A stretch of DNA of 64,000 nt, taken from contig CAIIXF020000005.1 in assembly GCA_903813345.2 (NCBI GenBank), forward strand, positions 6,885,375 to 6,949,374. The letters are read 5' to 3'. Within the stretch, counting starts at the first letter, position 1; each line of letters opens with the position of its first letter. Positions 61,673 through 64,000 of this stretch are shown piece by piece. The notes under the pieces were generated by a model. It worked only from the letters and a program-made list of their open reading frames with translations. It was not told the origin of the DNA and ran no database searches. The DNA is from Owenia fusiformis. Its lineage: Eukaryota > Annelida > Polychaeta > Sabellida > Oweniidae. The position numbers were made by a program, and so were the translations under genes.

Positions 61673-62344
61673 TTATGACGATGTAGGGTAGATCACCACA
61701 TCCTCTCCCGGGAATATGTGCGTGCGCAGCCTCGTTTCCGGTTCACTTTTAGGCGTCGTATCTATCACTAAATATCCATAGGGGGCTCTGGTTGCATCGG
61801 CGAAGGCGTCTATCATGATCCGCGACCTTCCCGGGAATAATTGTCTAGCTAAATGAGCTATCTGGTCGGCACCGCGTACATTGCCGAAAGCCACGGTGTA
61901 GCCCGTATTAAGGGCTATCGTACGGGCATTTTTACCTTGGCCGAAGAGATTCTGGGTGATAAAGATGACGGTAATACAGCGGTGATGCGTGCCCATGGTG
62001 AAAAGAAGTGACATGCGTTCACTTTTCAACACATCTTGTTGAAGATCGTCCAATACAATAACCGAATGATCTCTGTCTTTGGTGAAATTCTCCAATTCCT
62101 CTTCCGTAGGTAGCCCGGGGTGAAGTACCAAATCGGAAATTTCTCTCTCCATCGTCTCGTATAAAGGTTGATGAATGCCGTAGCAGTACATGATCTTGCC
62201 TACCGGTTGAGTAAATACGCCATTTTTATTCTTCAGCAGCTTGTACACGAAGGTAGATTTGCCCGAACACGTACTTCCGGTTACGTTTATGGAGCTACAC
62301 GCTTGGAAGGGTAGTACCCCTTCAGTAAGCCACCAGTCAGCCAT
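61673..62344 (-). CDS. Polinton genome-packaging ATPase (FtsK/HerA type)
   Basis: 223 residues. Walker A is GSTCSGKST (about residues 23-31) and Walker B is VIVLDD (about 94-99); FITQN later fits the sensor/polar motif. It would drive DNA into the capsid. Its position beside the integrase is the common Polinton order. Confidence 0.8.
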   Translation of the reverse strand: MADWWLTEGVLPFQACSSINVTGSTCSGKSTFVYKLLKNKNGVFTQPVGKIMYCYGIHQPLYETMEREISDLVLHPGLPTEEELENFTKDRDHSVIVLDDLQQDVLKSERMSLLFTMGTHHRCITVIFITQNLFGQGKNARTIALNTGYTVAFGNVRGADQIAHLARQLFPGRSRIMIDAFADATRAPYGYLVIDTTPKSEPETRLRTHIFPGEDVVIYPTSS

Positions 62345-62626
62345 TTCTTACAATCTAGACGAGTCCTTATAAATCTTTAACCTCATCCGCGTTAATCCAA
62401 GTATTGAACTGAAAATAAATGCGCATACCTTATATTTTATTCCATTTTTAGTAGTAACAACTTCGCTGACTAGGACTGAGATGTGTACACTTACACTCCC
62501 CTTCATAGGTTTTGCAACCGGAAGTCTCATTTTGGAAAGCTTATAAAGTCTTTCTTTGTTTGGATTTTAATTTCGTTCCTTAATAGATCGAATATTCATG
62601 ACAAATTTTATCAATTTCCAAGATCA

Positions 62627-63256
62627 CTAAACATAAATAGGATAAGGTTTCCGAAAAGATACTTCCGGTTGCCAAACTTGTGGAGGGGAGTATACCTTAT
62701 TAGGCCAGCCGGCCCACTTGACGAGAACCTCGCGTCGACCTCCGCGCCGGCGCCTTTTCAAGATGGCCTCCACCCTGTGAACGTCGGAAGGATTCCTGAT
62801 CCTTTGTAGTTCGTCCTCGTAAACCATGCCCTCTATCGGTTCATCGGCCATGTCTTCCAGGGAATAGACGGGAGGATTAGTCGGGCGCCTGTCCTTCACT
62901 TTGAAGTATTCCACTGACCATTTCTGATCGAATCCCCGGTCGAATATTGCCCGCGACCTCGACAGACGCACCAAGTCCCCAACGTTAAACTTGAAGCGAG
63001 GCACCCCTTCATCTTGTTTTTTACCCTTCATGTAAATATTCAGCCATACTTGAAATTCGTTGTCATTGTTCACCGAATCCGGGGACATTTTGATGGTGCG
63101 GTGGTAGGCTTTGTTGTAGGATTCCACAAGAGAGGGCAAATCGTCTATGTAGCGTTTGTTCCCTCTGTGATAGAGCATTCTGAAGATCTTATCCTTGATC
63201 GTCCTAATGACCCTCTCTAGAACGTAGAAATACCCATTCTTTGAAACGCCAAACAT
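62627..63256 (-). CDS. Polinton integrase, C-terminal part with chromodomain
   Basis: A block with ERVIRTIKDKIFRMLYHRG and LVESYNKAYHRTIKMSP, the end of a retroviral-type integrase core, then an SH3-like VGDLVRLSRSR stretch. A chromodomain (VEAILKRRRRGGRREVLVKW and AGWPNKVY) closes it. Chromodomain integrases are characteristic of Polintons and may guide insertion. Confidence 0.75.
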   Translation of the reverse strand: MFGVSKNGYFYVLERVIRTIKDKIFRMLYHRGNKRYIDDLPSLVESYNKAYHRTIKMSPDSVNNDNEFQVWLNIYMKGKKQDEGVPRFKFNVGDLVRLSRSRAIFDRGFDQKWSVEYFKVKDRRPTNPPVYSLEDMADEPIEGMVYEDELQRIRNPSDVHRVEAILKRRRRGGRREVLVKWAGWPNKVYSPPQVWQPEVSFRKPYPIYV

Positions 63257-63276
63257 AAGCAGATTTTAGTAAAAAT

Positions 63277-63480
63277 TCAAAAAATGTTTCCATTGCTAAG
63301 TTGATAAATGGGAGTGTACTCACCCGCGAAATTTGCTTTCGTATCTGACCTCGTGGTGAAGTGCCATACATTTTGATCGTTTAAAAAACGCTTGACTTTG
63401 GCATTCGTGTACTCTGTACCTACACAAATATGATGAATAAATGACGATATTATCTTAGATTTGGCCCAAACAATTAACAA
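63277..63480 (-). CDS. Polinton integrase, middle block
   Basis: A short integrase-like block (NDQNVWHFTTRSDTKANFAG) lies between the two larger ones. It covers the segment normally found between the second and third acidic catalytic residues. Confidence 0.5.
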   Translation of the reverse strand: MLIVWAKSKIISSFIHHICVGTEYTNAKVKRFLNDQNVWHFTTRSDTKANFAGEYTPIYQLSNGNIF

Positions 63481-63526
63481 AATTTAATACAAAAATCGAT
63501 CAGTTCTCCACGAATGAGATGGTTTG

Positions 63527-63970
63527 TTAGATGTTCCATGACATACCTTGATCTGTACGCAGGCGCGTTGGTTTGCGCCCATTTTGGAATACCCGGCGCA
63601 TGGCTCCTACCATTTCGGCCCCGGTTTTATTTTTAAGAGGCTCCACGAACAGATATTTGCTCAAGGTGTCAATGAAAATAGCCAGATAGCGATAGCCATC
63701 GTTAAATTCAGCCAGGTCTATGAAAGAGGCCAGATCCGAATCCCATTGTTCGTCTATGGAGCGAACTTCCACTTTCCTACGCTTATAACGAGTTCTAGTC
63801 TTTCTAAACAAAGTATAGGCATCTTGTTCACTCAACCACGATTTCAATTGTTTTCTCGAAATACCACGGTCTTTAATTCTGCGCCAAACTTGATCGAAGC
63901 CGGCGTAAGACCCGGCATCTTCTCCGTCGTAATAAATGCGTTTAAGCATGGATCGTTCGACTTTTGACAA
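63527..63970 (-). CDS. Polinton integrase, catalytic core N-terminal block
   Basis: Contains SIDEQWDSDLASFIDLAEFN, then YRYLAIFIDTLSKYLFVEPL and PTRLRTDQG, matching the first two catalytic Asp blocks of DDE integrases. The coding region approaches the window edge, so its beginning may lie outside. Confidence 0.75.
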   Translation of the reverse strand: MSKVERSMLKRIYYDGEDAGSYAGFDQVWRRIKDRGISRKQLKSWLSEQDAYTLFRKTRTRYKRRKVEVRSIDEQWDSDLASFIDLAEFNDGYRYLAIFIDTLSKYLFVEPLKNKTGAEMVGAMRRVFQNGRKPTRLRTDQGMSWNI

Positions 63971-64000
63971 CGGTTTTGCATCGCTACTTTTCGTGAGGGA

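Larger units (their letters stand above)
56050..64000. mobile_element. Polinton/Maverick virus-like element (right part beyond window)
   Basis: Fossil-class large DNA element. Parts seen in order: a possible ssDNA-binding-type frame, minor capsid, basic protein, double-jelly-roll major capsid and maturation protease on plus; then two small frames, packaging ATPase and chromodomain integrase on minus. The left edge is set only by the start of element-like sequence after the tandem repeat, somewhere between about 55.7 and 56.1 kb; the terminal inverted repeat cannot be proved because the right end is outside. Protein-primed DNA polymerase B is expected beyond 64,000. Most structural frames are long and open, so the copy looks largely whole in the visible part and young compared with the mariner relics nearby. 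Confidence 0.85.

Noticed and set aside
1-64000. tRNA, rRNA or other structured RNA genes
   Set aside because: I looked for A/B-box pairs and cloverleaf arms near GGTTCGAA-like sites; none was convincing.

Overview
The window is a eukaryotic, AT-rich nuclear sequence from an invertebrate. Its genes have many short exons with GT-AG introns. It also carries numerous mariner-type relics, foldback elements, Helitron-like minisatellite elements and a Polinton. The gene set (peptide GPCR, secreted C-type lectin, GMC dehydrogenase) and a minisatellite/ACGG-microsatellite element resembling the bivalve 'pearl' family suggest a marine lophotrochozoan, perhaps a mollusc. The phylum is inferred, not proven.

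Layout. 1-19.6 kb is mostly non-coding and repeat-laden. It holds one single-exon rhodopsin-class GPCR (minus strand, 4.7-5.8 kb), three copies of a ~530-bp palindromic foldback element, a composite minisatellite block (8.5-12.2 kb) and a mariner relic. 19.9-49.6 kb is one large nest. A complete 11-exon GMC oxidoreductase gene (606 codons plus stop) has its first exon at 19.9 kb and its second at 42.6 kb. The 22.6-kb first intron contains two tandem ethanolamine kinase genes on the opposite strand (367 and 336 aa by my splicing) and a complete 9-exon phytanoyl-CoA-dioxygenase-family gene on the same strand (275 aa). The kinase tandem is a direct segmental duplication (about 19.63-29.48 kb and 30.06-35.73 kb) that also copied GMC exon 1; that second exon copy is decayed. 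The first unit was later enlarged by transposon insertions, one of which has a near-exact empty site in the second unit. 51.0-53.5 kb holds a 6-exon secreted protein gene with an N-terminal helical region and a C-terminal C-type lectin domain (minus strand). At about 54.0-54.13 kb there is a CpG-rich promoter-like stretch with an ETS-type site, a CRE-like site and an ATG exon that ends at once in a splice donor. From about 56 kb to the right edge lies a Polinton/Maverick virus-like element with minor and major capsid, protease, packaging ATPase and chromodomain integrase genes. It runs out of the window.

How the genes relate. The nested genes point to amino-alcohol and lipid head-group chemistry: an FAD GMC dehydrogenase of the choline-dehydrogenase type, ethanolamine kinases of the Kennedy pathway, and a 2-oxoglutarate dioxygenase. 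Joint function is only inferred from position. The exon models were derived by eye from splice sites; all have lengths divisible by three and preserve family motifs across every junction.
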